A stretch of DNA of 50,000 bases from Cristatella mucedo (Eukaryota > Bryozoa > Phylactolaemata > Cristatellidae): assembly GCA_009760855.2 (NCBI GenBank), contig WPIO01000007.1, forward strand, positions 11,482,501-11,532,500, given 5' to 3'. A program made the translations under genes and the position numbers. This document shows positions 31,070 through 41,715 of this stretch, in pieces (position 1 is the first letter of the stretch; each line of letters starts with the position of its first letter). The notes beneath the pieces are model-generated. The model saw nothing but the letters and a program-made list of their open reading frames with translations. It was not told the DNA's origin and searched no databases.

Positions 31070-31480
31070 ACTACTCCCCAACCAGGCTAAGCCTCCTACC
31101 ACCGGCTCTTTAAACTCAAATCGTTATGCTATGCTTCGAACCAACCTAAAATCCTTTGACGGTGGCACATTCAGTTTGTAGGCTCCCAGAGTGTGTAGCT
31201 CACTCCTGACTGACGTCCCGACATCATCTGACTTAATTACATTTATTAAGGAGAAGTTAGAGACGCACCTGTTCCTCATAGCATTTACTTGGTCCTTGCG
31301 ATTAGTTCTTTGTGTGCTTACGTGTGCTGACAATAAGTATGTTACTGCTATCCATTTATGCGCATTAACACTGTGCATGTTACCAGCAACTATAGGCTCA
31401 TGCTTAATTTGCTACATCTGTAAAGTGGCTACAAAGAGATTCAGTTCTCTAAAGGTGCTATACATATGTACTATTTTTGT
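31070..31480 (+). pseudogene. LINE-B ORF2 end and 3' tail, sense (intron 3)
   Basis: The plus strand reads MLRTNLKSFDGGTFSL, then a broken APRVCSSLLTDVPTSSDLI and FIKEKLETHLFLIAFTWSLR. These correspond to the LINE-B ending (PRTNLKSFGDRAFSS...LTTFKKNLKTHLFRTAFSGSL). The UTR (gcgcattaacactgtgcatg) and tail (gtggctacaaagagattcag, ttctctaaaggtgctataca) follow. It lies antisense to the host gene. Confidence 0.8.
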
Positions 31481-31699
31481 TTTTATTATTATGCTTTAAA
31501 GGAGATTTGGTACTAAGCATTCATGCCAACCAGGTGTACGGGTGAACACAATATAAATATTATTAAAGTAGAAATACAGATTAACAATCATTAGAGGAAG
31601 TAACTGTCTTTTTACCACGCAGCCCTCGTACTCACTCTACTTCCTGACGACAATTGAAAGATCCTCTACGTAATACACTCGGCACCAAGTGGTCGATAA

Positions 31700-31765
31700 C
31701 TATATTACACGTGCACCAAAAGCTGCTTAGGCTTGGAGAGATATAGAAAACTACTGCATAACACT
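31700..31765 (+). mobile_element. Possible LINE-A 3' end remnant (intron 3)
   Basis: Reads ccaaaagctgcttaggcttg, gagagatatagaaaactact, gcataacactcgc. This follows the LINE-A end (gaaagccgcttaggctgtga...gctatacaaaactctcctgc gtaacac) with moderate divergence. Confidence 0.5.
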
Positions 31766-31775
31766 CGCTTACTAT

Positions 31776-32690
31776 AATAATAATAATAATAATGCACTTG
31801 ATAAAGAGCCCTCAGAGAACTCAATCTCTTTCTAGGCACTTTACATTTGCAGCAAAGGGAAATGCAATTGAATGGCAAGTAATATCATGCTTGATACACA
31901 AACGGCATGAATAACATGGTTTGGGGTGACATGCACTGGGTCAGCATGCAAGTGTGGTTAGTGGCAGCATGCACAGTGTCAGCACGCATAAGCACATCAA
32001 GGACGAATCACAGGGACCCACTAAATGCTGTCCTAAATAGGTGTGTTTTTAAGTTCTTTTTAAATGTGGTCAGGTCAGGGGATGTTCTATCACAAGTCGG
32101 GAGGGATTTCCAGGCTTTGGGGGCATATGAACTAAATGCACGGTCTCCAAAGGATTTGAGGTTTGTACGAGGTATTTGTAGACTGTTGGATTCAGAAAAG
32201 CAGGTGGTACGATGCTTGGCCTGGTGGGGGAGTAGATTTGAGAGATAGGCTGGAGCCAAAGAATGAAGTGACCTAAGAGTGAGCGACAAAACCTTGAAGT
32301 CGATCCGTTGCTTGACTGGTAGCCAGTGCAGGTCGGCGATAAGTGGTGTGATGTGGCAACTGCAACGCTCACGACAGACAAGCCGAGCTGCGGAGTTTTG
32401 CACCAGCTGCAATCGCCTGATCATACATGCCGGTAGGCCAGTAAGCGGTGAGTTGCAGAGGTCGAGACGGGATGTCACGAATGCATGGACCAACTTAGAC
32501 GTGGTATCCTTATCTATACAAGCCCGAATTTTAGCAATGTTGTGTAGCTGAAAGTAGGCAGATTTGACTGTGGAGCTGATGTGGTCGTCTAACGAGAGGT
32601 CACTTTGGAACATGACACCTAGATTTCGAGCTGATTCAACAGGAGATATGCTGGCAGAGCCAATTTTTGAGCGTCAGCCTTTCCAGCTTT
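31776..32690 (-). pseudogene. LINE-B copy, RT C-terminal third and complete 3' end (intron 3)
   Basis: The 3' terminus is a clean (AAT)n run at 31774-31793, followed antisense by tail (ccctcagagaactcaatctc, tttctaggcactttaca) and UTR. The minus frame 32613-32008 is open for 201 codons: LGVMFQSDLSLDDH, SAYFQLHNIAKIRACI, SRLDLCNSPLTGLPACM, RRLQLVQNSAARLVCRERC, LHWLPVKQRIDFKVLSLT, then FGDRAFSSYAPKAWKSLP and a natural stop after FRTAFSGSL. This intact C-terminus makes it one of the youngest LINE-B copies. It is 5'-truncated after the YADD region, so it cannot move. It is in the same orientation as the host gene and lies within its intron. Confidence 0.93.
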
Positions 32691-33185
32691 CTATACACTT
32701 ATAACGCACACTTATATTCAGTCATGCGACGCGTTGGTGAAATAATAGATAGTGACACAATATACCCAATTGTACGATGCTTGCCTTTAACTAATATGGT
32801 ATGGAGGTCAAGTTCTGCTGCATAAGTGAAGCGCCTGGATATAGATTAAGTTATACAAAGCTATACCCGTGCAGTATATTTGTATTATTACTTTATAGGG
32901 CAGAAATAGTGACTTAGAATGTGACAGTACGAACATGTGCATGAGTTTATTAGCACAAATATTGCTTTAAAACAAGTCCATTGACACATTTTAATTATAG
33001 ACGTTAGGATGGCATGGACTGATTAGTGAACCATTATAGAACTAGTGATTAAGGAGAGTTGGAGAATTGAATAATGTAATAAATATTAATAGCCTCGAGG
33101 ACTGAATAACATAATAACTAAATAAATGACCAGATGGCAGAGCAAGCTGCAAAGAAACGAAGACCAGAGCAAGCATTGAGGTTAC
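32691..33185. other. Intron 3 remainder
   Basis: A degenerate LINE-type tail is suggested at 32826-32890 (gtgaagcgcctggatataga, ttaagttatacaaagctata). The rest is AT-rich with nothing recognised. Confidence 0.4.
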
Positions 33186-33366
33186 CAGTGTGAATGCGGA
33201 CATGGCGCTCCAACTGGCTTGGCTTCTCGAACATCTTGCCGCATGTCTCACACTTGCGGCTTTTAGACTTGGTAGCTTTGCTCTGTGATGATGTGGCAGC
33301 AGCAGCAGAGTGACCGGCCATGTGTGCAGCAAAGTCAGTGACGTCACGACAGACTCGGGCACAAAC
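33186..33366 (-). CDS. Zinc-finger gene, exon with second part of finger 1 and finger 2
   Basis: Acceptor CTACCTGCCCAG, phase 0. The exon begins VCARVCRDVTDFAAHMAGH. Its first Cys pairs with the Cys at the end of the upstream exon (LTCS|VC) to give C-x2-C-x12-H-x3-H, a canonical finger. The Cys at position 6 is then just an ordinary residue. A Ser/Ala/Lys-rich spacer (AAAATSSQSKATKSKSR) leads to finger 2, CETCGKMFEKPSQLERH then VRIH. The exon ends inside the HTG linker at donor CACTG|GTAACC, phase 1. The length of 181 nt is 60 codons + 1, consistent with both neighbours. KPSQLERHxRIHTG is common in ZNF236-type fingers. Confidence 0.93.
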
Positions 33367-33369
33367 CTG

Positions 33370-34009
33370 GGCAGGTAGCAATTAATAAAACCTCCTTAGG
33401 AACAACCACCACAATGGCACATGCAACGGCAACAAGTATAGGCGTCGGTATTTGCATAAGAAAATTTGTAAATAGCAACTATTAGCAGACGTAAATCTAC
33501 TCAACGATCCAAATATAGAGATGTTCAGTCGAACCTCTCTGCAAGCATACCCTATATCGTACGATTGTCTATGCTTTTAGAGAGTTATGCTTATGAGGAG
33601 GTGGCCACGTGGTGTGGGGTAGTGATGTGACTAGCAGAACAAGCCCTGAAGCTATTGTCCATATTGTACAAGAATTACATTGCACTGTTGAGGCACAATG
33701 ATAAAATTACCAGAAGTTTACCTAAAATATTCCTAGAAATTATACCAGCTGTTTGCATTACTACTGATAAGTTGAGATCTACCAGATTGCTTTAGCTATA
33801 AAACTCACACGGCCAAGCTTTCAAAAACCCAGTAAAAACAATGTTGATGGTTTCACATCAGAATTATTCAGCTTCCAGAAGTGGTAATTAAAATACAGAA
33901 AGCTGCTCATTTTTAAACAGGAGTTCTTTTTAAATGCCAACATTGAGAAAACATTGTAAAGTACAACGAGTCCAGATGGTACCCAATAAACAGCCCACGA
34001 TAGGCCATA
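33370..34009. other. Intron 2, unassigned part
   Basis: No repeat family recognised. AT-rich. Confidence 0.35.
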
Positions 34010-34180
34010 ATTTGAGCACCTGGGTCTCAGCCCATGAGTAAAGTGCTCACTCTTAACAAACCAGCTTGTGGGTTCGAATCCTGCAGCAGGCGATCCTTTA
34101 TTCCCCACTGCAAGCGATGGTGATTGCTGCTCTACTGGCACTATATAAATTAAGCTGTTGAATTGATAAGCTCACCTTTA
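34010..34180 (+). mobile_element. SINE-1 copy, sense (intron 2)
   Basis: A-box region gtctcagcccatgagtaaag, B box gggttcgaatcc (~34072-34083), then tgcagcaggcgatcctttat, tccccactgcaagcgatggt, gattgctgctctactggcac and tatataaattaagctgttga. The full head-to-tail order matches the 21056 copy and the antisense 7668 and 17005 copies. Confidence 0.85.
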
Positions 34181-34884
34181 GGGTTGAACGCTGCATATAC
34201 AATGAGCCAGTGCTGCTAAAGCGGTCATGACCAGAATCAGCTTGGCTTTCAACATCCCTCAGCTAGCTTAACGGGAAGGGGCTGGAGCTGGCTGCTTAGA
34301 AGCAGACCTTAAAAGTCTCTCGAATAGAGAGACTGTGTACAAATAAGCAACTAGATGTTACACTAGGTGCATTTGCTAATTCATAAAAAACTGCCATTGT
34401 ACAGATAACGCTAGCTGGGGCTCTGGAGGAGGGCATCTGCATCCAGCTTTACTCGGTCCCGGCATGCAGCAAAGCAGCCAAAGAAGCTGAACAGGTGCAG
34501 CACCAAGTTATTTGCTGGCATGGTAACTGGTTAACAAACAAAGACCTGAGGATGAAAAACATGAACGAGCTTCGGAGAGCAGGTGGTAGACACGAAAACT
34601 TGTTGGCTTAGTAAATTATCAATGGAGATGCATGTAGACATGCATACAGACAGGTTTGACTGTAAGCATAAAAAAAAATGAGCTAACGGCAATTAAGTTA
34701 CAGTAAGATTATGGATCCAGAGCATCCACAAATATGCAGTAATCCAGAATGCACGAGCGCCATATGCTTCTTAATAATTTAAATACATCTATGATTCCAT
34801 TTGGTGGAGGTTCTACAGCGAATCATAACCAACCTCACACAGAAATGCAGCCCTAACCCCACAAAAGCAAGCCCCTTGCACAAC
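34181..34884. other. Intron 2, unassigned part
   Basis: No ORF of note and no repeat family recognised. Confidence 0.35.
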
Positions 34885-34985
34885 CTCATGCACACACACT
34901 AACACCTGTATGCACACGTTCACATACATAAGTGTGCGCACAAACACGCACACACTCGCTCGCACGCACGCACATATGCAACACA
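34885..34985. repeat. CA-rich imperfect microsatellite
   Basis: Interrupted CA/CACG repeats (cacacacac, gcacacgttcacatac, cgcacgcacgcacatatg). Imperfect and about 100 bp long. Confidence 0.7.
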
Positions 34986-34994
34986 GAGTGCGCC

Positions 34995-35155
34995 CTTTAG
35001 TGTGACCAAGTGGTCATGGTGCTCCTCTCAACTAAGGTCGAGAACAAGGTCCATATATGAGATAGTGAGGTCGTCGGCTCAAGCCCTGTGGCATATGTAA
35101 AGCATCTGGAGAGATTAAGTTCTCTTAGGGCCCAATAAAAATAAATACTATTTAT
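34995..35155 (+). mobile_element. SINE-2 copy, sense (intron 2)
   Basis: Head agtgtgaccaagtggtcatg, gtgctcc...aaggtcg, B-box remnant ggctcaagccctgtggcata, tail gtaaagcatctggagagatt, aagttctcttagggcccaat, then aaaaataaata. It is diverged in the head, but the tail hairpin core (agagattaagttctct) is intact. Confidence 0.8.
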
Positions 35156-35249
35156 TTTATTCATTTAGTGCAGCCTGGGCTGCAGGCCAAGAAAACGTTT
35201 AGAAACAAAATCTAAGACTGATCAATGAGTTTATAATAACAATCACAAT

Positions 35250-35330
35250 GATAATAATACATTTTACAGCACCCTCGGAGAGGTAAATCTTTCTCCCAAC
35301 ACTTTACAAATGCTGCAAAGTAATCAGAGC
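35250..35330 (-). mobile_element. LINE-B-type tail, antisense (intron 2)
   Basis: Reads aatgataataatacatttta, cagcaccctcggagaggtaa, atctttctcccaacacttta, caaatgctgcaaagtaatca. Same order as the other LINE-B tails, but diverged. Confidence 0.65.
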
Positions 35331-35721
35331 ACAGAATAGAATCTGGGGGAGAAGGTAACAAACAGGCAGCAACACAACAGGAGCACATGCGAGTACGACA
35401 CCATGTACAAGCGGAAAGAAATCGAGTTCTAGGTAGGCCAAGTGCCTCCGAAATCCTAAAGCTAAAATCTCTCAACCGCTACTGCTTGCCTCTCGTGCCT
35501 GCCACCGGCATTCGGTATGCTCCCCCTTGGACCACGCATTGACAGCCTGCACCTCCACATATCCGACAGGGCAGTCTCTATACCTTCACCAACTCTGACT
35601 GACCATGCTATTCGGTATGAGCTGCATGTTTACTATTGCTTCGCTGGTATTTCTCAAATGCATCCTTGCTTGCTGCTGCGTCTGATTGTGCTCGAAAACT
35701 GGGATCTTCATCTTCACTGAG
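35331..35721. other. Intron 2, unassigned part
   Basis: Short frames only. No repeat recognised. Confidence 0.35.
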
Positions 35722-35805
35722 GGACTTTACATATGCCACAGCGCTTGAGCCTCCGACCTTGGTCGTTAAAGGCAAGCATCTTACCCCTAGTTCCTACTAT
35801 AAATA
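35722..35805 (-). mobile_element. SINE-2 head fragment, antisense (intron 2)
   Basis: Reads ctttacatatgccacagcgc, ttgagcctccgaccttggtc, gttaaaggcaagcatcttac. This parallels gcatatgcctcggggctcga...gaccttggtcggggcgagcaccttaac in the 19845 copy. Confidence 0.6.
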
Positions 35806-35829
35806 AATTACACAAACCTGCAATCTTCC

Positions 35830-36080
35830 AAATATCTGACCGTATTCGGATCACATTCAGTCTGCAGTGAGCAGCCACTTTGATATCCAAAATCCTCTAC
35901 AAATGGCAAACCTTAAGACCCTTGACATTGATGCTGTCCACGCGAAAGCATCTTCCTTGCCCCTGCTGCTCAATCCTTTGTACGACCTAACCTTAAAGGT
36001 GGAATGCTGTAGCAAGACACTAGCTGACATTATTTCCAAGTTTTCACCAATGATACTAAACTAAAGATCAGGACTGAGTG
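35830..36080 (+). pseudogene. LINE ORF2 linker fragment, sense (intron 2)
   Basis: The frame 35867-36064 reads SSHFDIQNPLQMANLKTLDI, then DAVHAKASSLPLLLNPLYDL and SKTLADIISKFSPM. The pattern IDAxxxxxxSSxLL...LxxxxNxTLxxxLDKxAP is typical of the segment just after the endonuclease in L2/CR1 ORF2. Compare SLDTLTDAVNMTLRSALDKHAP at ~37000 in LINE-A. Family unclear. Confidence 0.55.
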
Positions 36081-36599
36081 TCAATCGACTGGCATATGAG
36101 AAACCAAAAGGATAATACAAATCAACCCCAGCAAAGGTCGAGTGCAGCTCCTTTAAAAGATTATATCCTCGAATCATAGATGTACAATACTAAACTGCTA
36201 ATACAAAAAATCGACTATCTCTTTCACTGCTCTTAGGTAAGTAATGTACCTTGTGATCCTTGTGGCAATGTAGAAGATCGTTTCTCTAGCTATTTTTTCA
36301 GCAGGGGGATAGCATCCGAGTCCGTCCTCAAGGCACCATCCCTACAGGATTCCTCTCCTTCTGTTCTTTGCTGCATCTCATTATCCACCTACAGGATTGC
36401 CACTGGTGACCTGAACCCAAAGTTCATCCCTCAGCCTAAGAAGACTACTTACTAGCCCTCTAGACATCATACCCACTCTGACCTCATTTGTGACTTATCA
36501 GAGCTTTCCTGCAAACCCTTCGGAGGTAGCTTATTAGAATAAGATAGAATGGATTGAGGAGTCCATCCCACCTTCGGGCACAGATTGCACTTCCCTTCA
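36081..36599. other. Intron 2, probably decayed LINE sequence
   Basis: Interrupted frames lie between two LINE pieces. No clear motif. A 92-codon minus frame (36484-36762) overlaps the LINE-A start and is a shadow. Confidence 0.35.
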
Positions 36600-38299
36600 T
36601 CGCCCCGCTCTTCTTCTTCTCTCTTCCTTCACTCCTGTATTTATTGAAATTGTCAAATTTCTCTACCATGCTAAGAGGATCACTAGCCCTCTTGCACTTG
36701 ACCCAATGATTCAGCTCACGAGGTGCATCCACCTGATCAAACACGTCAGTCATACCACCCACGTCGGTGGCTATATTCTAGACTTCGTGATCACTAAGGA
36801 TGTCCTCCCCATTGACCTTGTGATGTGCCCACTGACCCTCTCAGATCATTGTTTGGTCTCGCTTACTGTTCCTGCTCCCTTGTACGTACAGGGTAATGTC
36901 GAACTTGTCAAGCAACGTAACTTACAAAGCATTGACGTAGACAAGTTTTTTGAAATCTGTTCGTGGTGCAGGTCTCCTTGATCTGCATTCAGAATCGACC
37001 GGCAGCCTCGATACCCTCACTGATGCAGTGAACATGACACTCAGGAGTGCTCTTGACAAGCATGCTCCTGTTCATTATATCCGTGTACAAAGTCGTGGAG
37101 ATTCCTTTCAATTTAAAAATACTCCTAAAATGCGCCGGGTTAAGCGCAGGCTTGAACGTCACTTCAAGAAATCGGGGTCTGATGCAGATCTAGCCAATTT
37201 CGAAGACTTCCTTCGAGTTTACGCTAGGAAGCTTAAAAAAGCCAGGGCTTCTTTTTTCATTGGAAAGCTGAATTCCTGCCAGTCGGACCCTAAACAGATT
37301 TTATAAGACAGTAAACCATTTACTGGCCAAAGCTGAGAGGTCTGACTCCCCAGATATTAAGAGCTCAGCCGAAAAGTTTTCAGACTTCTTTGCTGAAAAG
37401 ATTGTGCACATTCGTGCCTCCATAAAGCCCCCTCTGACTAAAGCAATTGCAGTAGCACAACCCCTGTGACCTTCCTTAAAAGGTTTTCCGAGGTTTCTGC
37501 ATGCGACGTGGCTGCCTTAATAAAGTCTAGCAAAAAGAGCTGTCTCCTAAAGACCCTATACCATCATCTCTGTGGTCTTCACTGGCAGACCAACTTAGCC
37601 CTGCCATTACCGAGATTCTTTGGGAAATGGGGTGGTCCCCAAGTCCTTCAAATCGGCAATCGTTAGACCCATACTTAAAAGCCTGGATTAGATACAGAGG
37701 TCCTTGCAAACTATCGCCCAGTTTCTCTTCTTCCTTTCTTGTCAAAGATGCTTGAAAAAATGGTTGCTAAGCAGCTAGTTGAACATATTGAAAAGAATGA
37801 AATGTCAGAAACATTTCAATCAGGGTTCAAGAGGCAGCACTCTACTGAAACTGCTCTCCTCCGTGTTAACAACGACGTTCTACGTGGCAACGATGATGGG
37901 GATGTCACTGCCCTAGCTCTGCTAGATCTGTCAGCTGCCGTCGACACCATTGATCACGATGTTCTACTTGAACGATTGAGAACGATCGGTCTGGCAGACG
38001 AAGCACTGGCATGGTTTAAATCGTACTTGTCTGATCGTGTTCAATCCGTGTCGTTTGGGGGTCAGGTCTCACATACGAGACCGGTTACCTGTGGAGTCCC
38101 TCGAGGGTCTGTACTAGGTCCCTTGCTGTTCTCCATCTATACTCAACCTCTGGGAAAAGTGATTAAGGCCCATGGAATGGGATATCACTTCTATGCAGAC
38201 GATACTCAGCTGTATTTGTCATTCAAGCAGTCGGAATCTGCTGCAGCAACTGAGAAATTGAATGCTTGCCTTGCCGACATTCGATCCTGCATGTCGGAA
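36600..38299 (+). pseudogene. LINE-A copy: endonuclease end, linker and RT palm (intron 2)
   Basis: The longest LINE-A copy. It reads, in several frames, THVGGYILDFVIT and LSDHCLVSLTV (C-terminal AP-endonuclease motifs, 36760-36870), then SALDKHAPVHYIRVQSR (37040-37090) and a basic linker with RRVKRRLERHFKKSG. FSDFFAEKIVHIRASIKPP and KSAIVRPILKS follow. The last frame (37739-38326) is open through FLSKMLEKMVAKQLVEHI-like text, [59 protein letters not shown] and [18 protein letters not shown]. The palm motif reads SAAVD, not the usual SAAFD, as in copy 1. Frameshifts near 37290, 37460 and 37610-37740 make it inactive. At ~38299 it switches abruptly to another LINE type. Confidence 0.92.
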
Positions 38300-38865
38300 T
38301 TCATTTCCACACCGATGACACGATGACCTCTAAATATCATCCGACCCTTCAAAGCTTTGCTCTGCCTTTGGCTTACTTAAATCCCCTGCAGCCTGCTTCG
38401 ATGACATTTGCACTTGGATGGCCACTGAATTTCTTCAACTCATCGACGGATGACGCGCTATTCCAAACCCACATGCAATAGCATGAGAACAGTGCACCTA
38501 CTGTCAAGTCCGCCTACTTTTAGCTGAGGAATTAAATTAGGGCCTGGTATAACATCCAGATTACTGCAATCCCCTTTTTAAGTACTCTGCGTCTGTACCC
38601 TCAAACGTCTTAATCTGGTTCAAAACTCAGCAGCTCGTTTGCTCGGTCGTTTACGGTATTGCTGCCACATCACATTCATGCTATATGAGCTTTACTGGCT
38701 ACCTTTCAAGCATCAAATCGACATCAGGGTTTCTTTTCAGTCTTACAGGTCGCTTCACTAGCGTGCAATCATTTTCCTACCCGACGTTCTTACTCTTGCC
38801 GAAGACATATCTATTCTGCTCAGATTTCCAGGCCCCACCCAGTTTTGTTTTGTGCCTAAGTTCCT
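38300..38865 (+). pseudogene. Third LINE type, RT fragment joined to LINE-A (intron 2)
   Basis: Directly after the LINE-A text ...SCMSE, the plus strand reads IHFHTDDT (a YADD-box counterpart), then in a shifted frame SDPSKLCSAFGLL-like text and CFDDICTWMATEFLQL. A decayed IWFKTQQLVCSVVYGIA region follows, where QNSAARLV... would be, then SFTGYLSSIKST. The order matches RT after the YADD box, but the wording differs from LINE-A and LINE-B. Heavily interrupted. Confidence 0.65.
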
Positions 38866-38957
38866 GCTTTGCAAGCTTACCTTTGCATGTTTCAATGCAC
38901 GTTACTAACCAGAGGTCCTACTAATCGACGGCCCCCATGAATGTCTTCTTGTGTGCT
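38866..38957 (+). repeat. Direct repeat, left copy
   Basis: About 85-90 bp (agcttacctttgcatgtttc, aatgcacgttactaaccaga, ggtcctactaatcg, atgaatgtcttcttgtgtgc) recurs at 39316-39410 with ~85-90% identity by eye. It looks like a LINE 3' UTR. The two copies bracket a LINE-B piece. Confidence 0.8.
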
Positions 38958-39315
38958 TGGTCCTATCTCAGTGGGAGACTCCAGACTATTGACGTGAATG
39001 GACAAAGATCATCCGAGGTACCTCTGAAATATGGGGTACCGCAGGGCTCCGTGCTAGGTCCGATTCTTTTCACGGTTAATACTCTCCCTCTAGCCGCTGT
39101 GATTGCCAAGCGCAATCTAAGCTTTGACTTTTATGCGGATGACACTCAGTTGTAACTTTGCTTTGATCCCTCCCAGCCTTCGAGCACTCAAACTGTCTCA
39201 ACTCCCTAGGTGCATGTATTGATGACATCCACACGTGAATGGTAGCGAATTTTCTTAAATTTAATGATGATAGAACTAATTTATTAGTTATGGATAAACC
39301 AAGTGTGATTCAGAG
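38958..39315 (+). pseudogene. LINE-B RT palm fragment between direct repeats (intron 2)
   Basis: Reads SYLSGRLQTIDVNGQRSSEV, then [40 protein letters not shown] and DTQL with a stop after it. Interrupted CFDPSQPSS...ACIDDIHT, ANFLKFNDDRTNLLVM and DKPSVIQS follow. This is the YADD-containing core of LINE-B, truncated on both sides. Confidence 0.88.
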
Positions 39316-39410
39316 TGTGCTTTGCCAGCTTACCTTTGCATGCTTCAGTGCATGTTACTAACCTGAGGTCCTACTAACCGGAGGCCACGTGAATGCCTTC
39401 TTGCGTGCTT
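39316..39410 (+). repeat. Direct repeat, right copy
   Basis: Counterpart of 38866-38957 (agcttacctttgcatgcttc, agtgcatgttactaacctga, ggtcctactaaccg, gtgaatgccttcttgcgtgc). It continues into gtcaattatgatactggtgt and a likely LINE 3' end that finishes with an ATT tract near 39600. Confidence 0.8.
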
Positions 39411-39587
39411 TTGCATGCTGGTCAATTATGATACTGGTGTCCTTGTGCACGATTATCTAAGCATGATACCACGTATGCCATTAATCTTGGGTTATTGCTT
39501 CTCTTACAGCTAGAGGTCAGCTAGTGGTAAGGCGCACGACGAAGATTTAGGTATTTTAGGGATTACACAAAACGACCATTCTGATTA

Positions 39588-39617
39588 TTATCATTATTGT
39601 TATTATTATTATTACAT
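39588..39617. repeat. (ATT)n tract
   Basis: Imperfect ATT repeat (attatcattattgttattattatt). Probably the 3' terminus of the LINE sequence that ends here. Confidence 0.7.
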
Positions 39618-40070
39618 AGGCCATTAATCCTAAATTCCCTGCAATTTTAATTCAAATTCAGATAGACACTGCATGCGGCTTTTAGGCTGTCAAGACTAGG
39701 CCAACTAAAATAGAGACCATAATCACAGAAGCCAGAAAAGCAATGCTTCTCTCCTTCTAAAGGATGATGGAGTAGAGCCGAGCATAGACGCAGATCTTGA
39801 ATTGTCAGGCAAACAAATCTCCAAGTACCAGCCTGGCACGAATGTGCCACTATGCATTAGAATGATACATAAAAAAGTTGGCAGGTTTAAAGCCATTCAC
39901 ACTCAACATACCTAAACTGCATAATTTACAAAAGTCACTCCAACCAGGTGGTGGCAGTACTAAATCTTACTTATTTAGCCGACTTATCCAGCTTGTTATA
40001 CGATGCAAACTATGTTATATGACTACTCAAAGAAACCGCTTGCATTTATAACAGCTCTGTGGTTACTTAC
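39618..40070. other. Intron 2, unassigned part next to exon
   Basis: No repeat recognised. The 67-codon minus frame (39647-39850) has no motif. Confidence 0.35.
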
Positions 40071-40241
40071 ACTACAAGTTAGCATAGTGCTCTGGCTACG
40101 AGTGTCGATAATGACACTGTTGCCACCATCATCATTCTCTTCATCTCCTGCTTGAAAGTCATCACCTGTATCCCCAGAAGTCACATGGTCGCCTGCGGTG
40201 TTGCTTTGCAGGCCACCACTGCCATCCAACATTGCATCCTT
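40071..40241 (-). CDS. Zinc-finger gene, acidic linker exon ending in the first Cys of finger 1
   Basis: Acceptor CTGCTTGTAG precedes AAG GAT GCA ATG, phase 0. Donor AGT|GTAAGT, phase 0. The 57 codons are mostly acidic and Gly/Ser-rich (KDAMLDGSGGLQSNTAGD, then DTGDDFQAGDEENDDGGNS), then VIIDTRSQSTMLTCS. The Cys in LTCS is the first zinc ligand of finger 1. The next exon starts VC and supplies the second. The linker has no named domain and probably is a flexible acidic region. Without the downstream join this exon would look like an orphan ORF. The perfect finger formed at the junction is what identifies it. Confidence 0.88.
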
Positions 40242-41589
40242 CTACAAGCAGTCAAGGCAGCAACGTCAGCATGCAACATTCAGCATACGGCTTTTTAATA
40301 AAACCAAACTACAGAAATCATAAAGGGAGGAAGAACAGACTCGAACCAAAATTGTAACACAATGTCAAACTAGGACAGGGATGGTCGACATATCTTATAA
40401 CAGCTACAAAGCTGGTGGTGAAGCCACCATGTCAAACAATGAGATGCGTTGGTTACAGAATACAGGGCAGGTTATTCTGGCTGTTCAGTCTGAAAATTGC
40501 ACAGCTAGTAGCTAGCAGTTTTTTTCTTTGTTAACATGACTTTCTGGCCTTGCCACAGCAGACATCCCAACTGAACCACAATATTGAACTAGGCACAGTG
40601 CAAAACACAGAAAAGGACAGCTAGTTTACTCTCGGACTGTGCCAGGTGATACTCTGATAAAACCAGCTTGAGTGGATCTGATCTCAAAAAGCTGACGAGA
40701 GCAGTCGAATACTTGCTAATCAACTACAGACCATAGGCAGGATGAGGGCTAGAGGGACTTTAGACGACGACGAAGGCCACCACTACCACCAGAAAGCCGA
40801 TCACGAAGTGGCCTGTAGCACATTTGGGGTCTACTGTACTTATAGTGAGAGCCACTAGGTTTAGAGCAGGCTCATGAGGTTGCAGGGCATCGCTCTGATG
40901 CACAGTTTTTTCAGAGTATGCATCTGATGTGAGGGTACATTTTTTTCTTCTGATGGGTCAGGAAGGGCCAGGCCGGGCGATGCCTTATGCACAATAGCTT
41001 CGAGCTCTTCCAGATGGAGGCTAACTTTCTCTTCTTCGAGAGGGCTAAAGCAGACTGGCCATACGGCACCTTCGACCGCATAGCTTCAGGCCATTTCCTG
41101 AGCAGGCTACCAAGCTGGAGGACAGGTTACAAGGCGTTCCAGGGGCATTTTTGGCACATCGACTTCTGAGTGGGACTTTTGTTAGATACTTAAAAAAGCC
41201 TATCAATACCCCTCAGACTATGGTATTCCATAATATATATTCACTTCTTAAAATCGCCTCTACAATTCAGATTCTCTACTATTCAGACGCATTACAGCTG
41301 ACTGCAAGAGTAGCAATAACCAACAGTAATAAAAAGCAAGATATCCTGCTTAGGCAAACATGCAAAAGCACACAATTATCATGTTAAGACAATCATGGCA
41401 CAGCGGAACATACACAGAACACAGATGATTCGCTGCTTATGGTTAGTCAACACTCACTCAATCGTGCACAGGTAAATACAGCACGAAGAACAAGCCCACT
41501 GGGGCTCTATACAAAAGCATGCCGCTCTTGTCCTTAGTCACGACGAGCTCAGCTTCAGAGCACACAGCCACAAAGAATCCATATCACTC
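40242..41589. other. Intron 1, unassigned part
   Basis: No convincing ORF (60-78 codons at 40987-41387) and no repeat family recognised. Confidence 0.35.
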
Positions 41590-41715
41590 AGACACAGCAA
41601 AGGCTGTGTGAAACAGGTAGATGTTTAGCTTCATGTTGAGTGTCGTCAAATCAAGAGATGGCGTAATGTCAGCCGGCAGTGAATCCAATGCCTGAACCGT
41701 ATTAATTCACTAAAG
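41590..41715 (-). pseudogene. LINE ORF2 C-terminal fragment, antisense (intron 1)
   Basis: The minus strand reads VQALDSLPADITPSLDLTTL then NMKLNIYLFHTAFAVSE. This fits LINE-B endings (KAWNSLPxxxxxSPDLTTFKKNLKTHLFRTAF). Isolated and without a tail. Confidence 0.6.
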
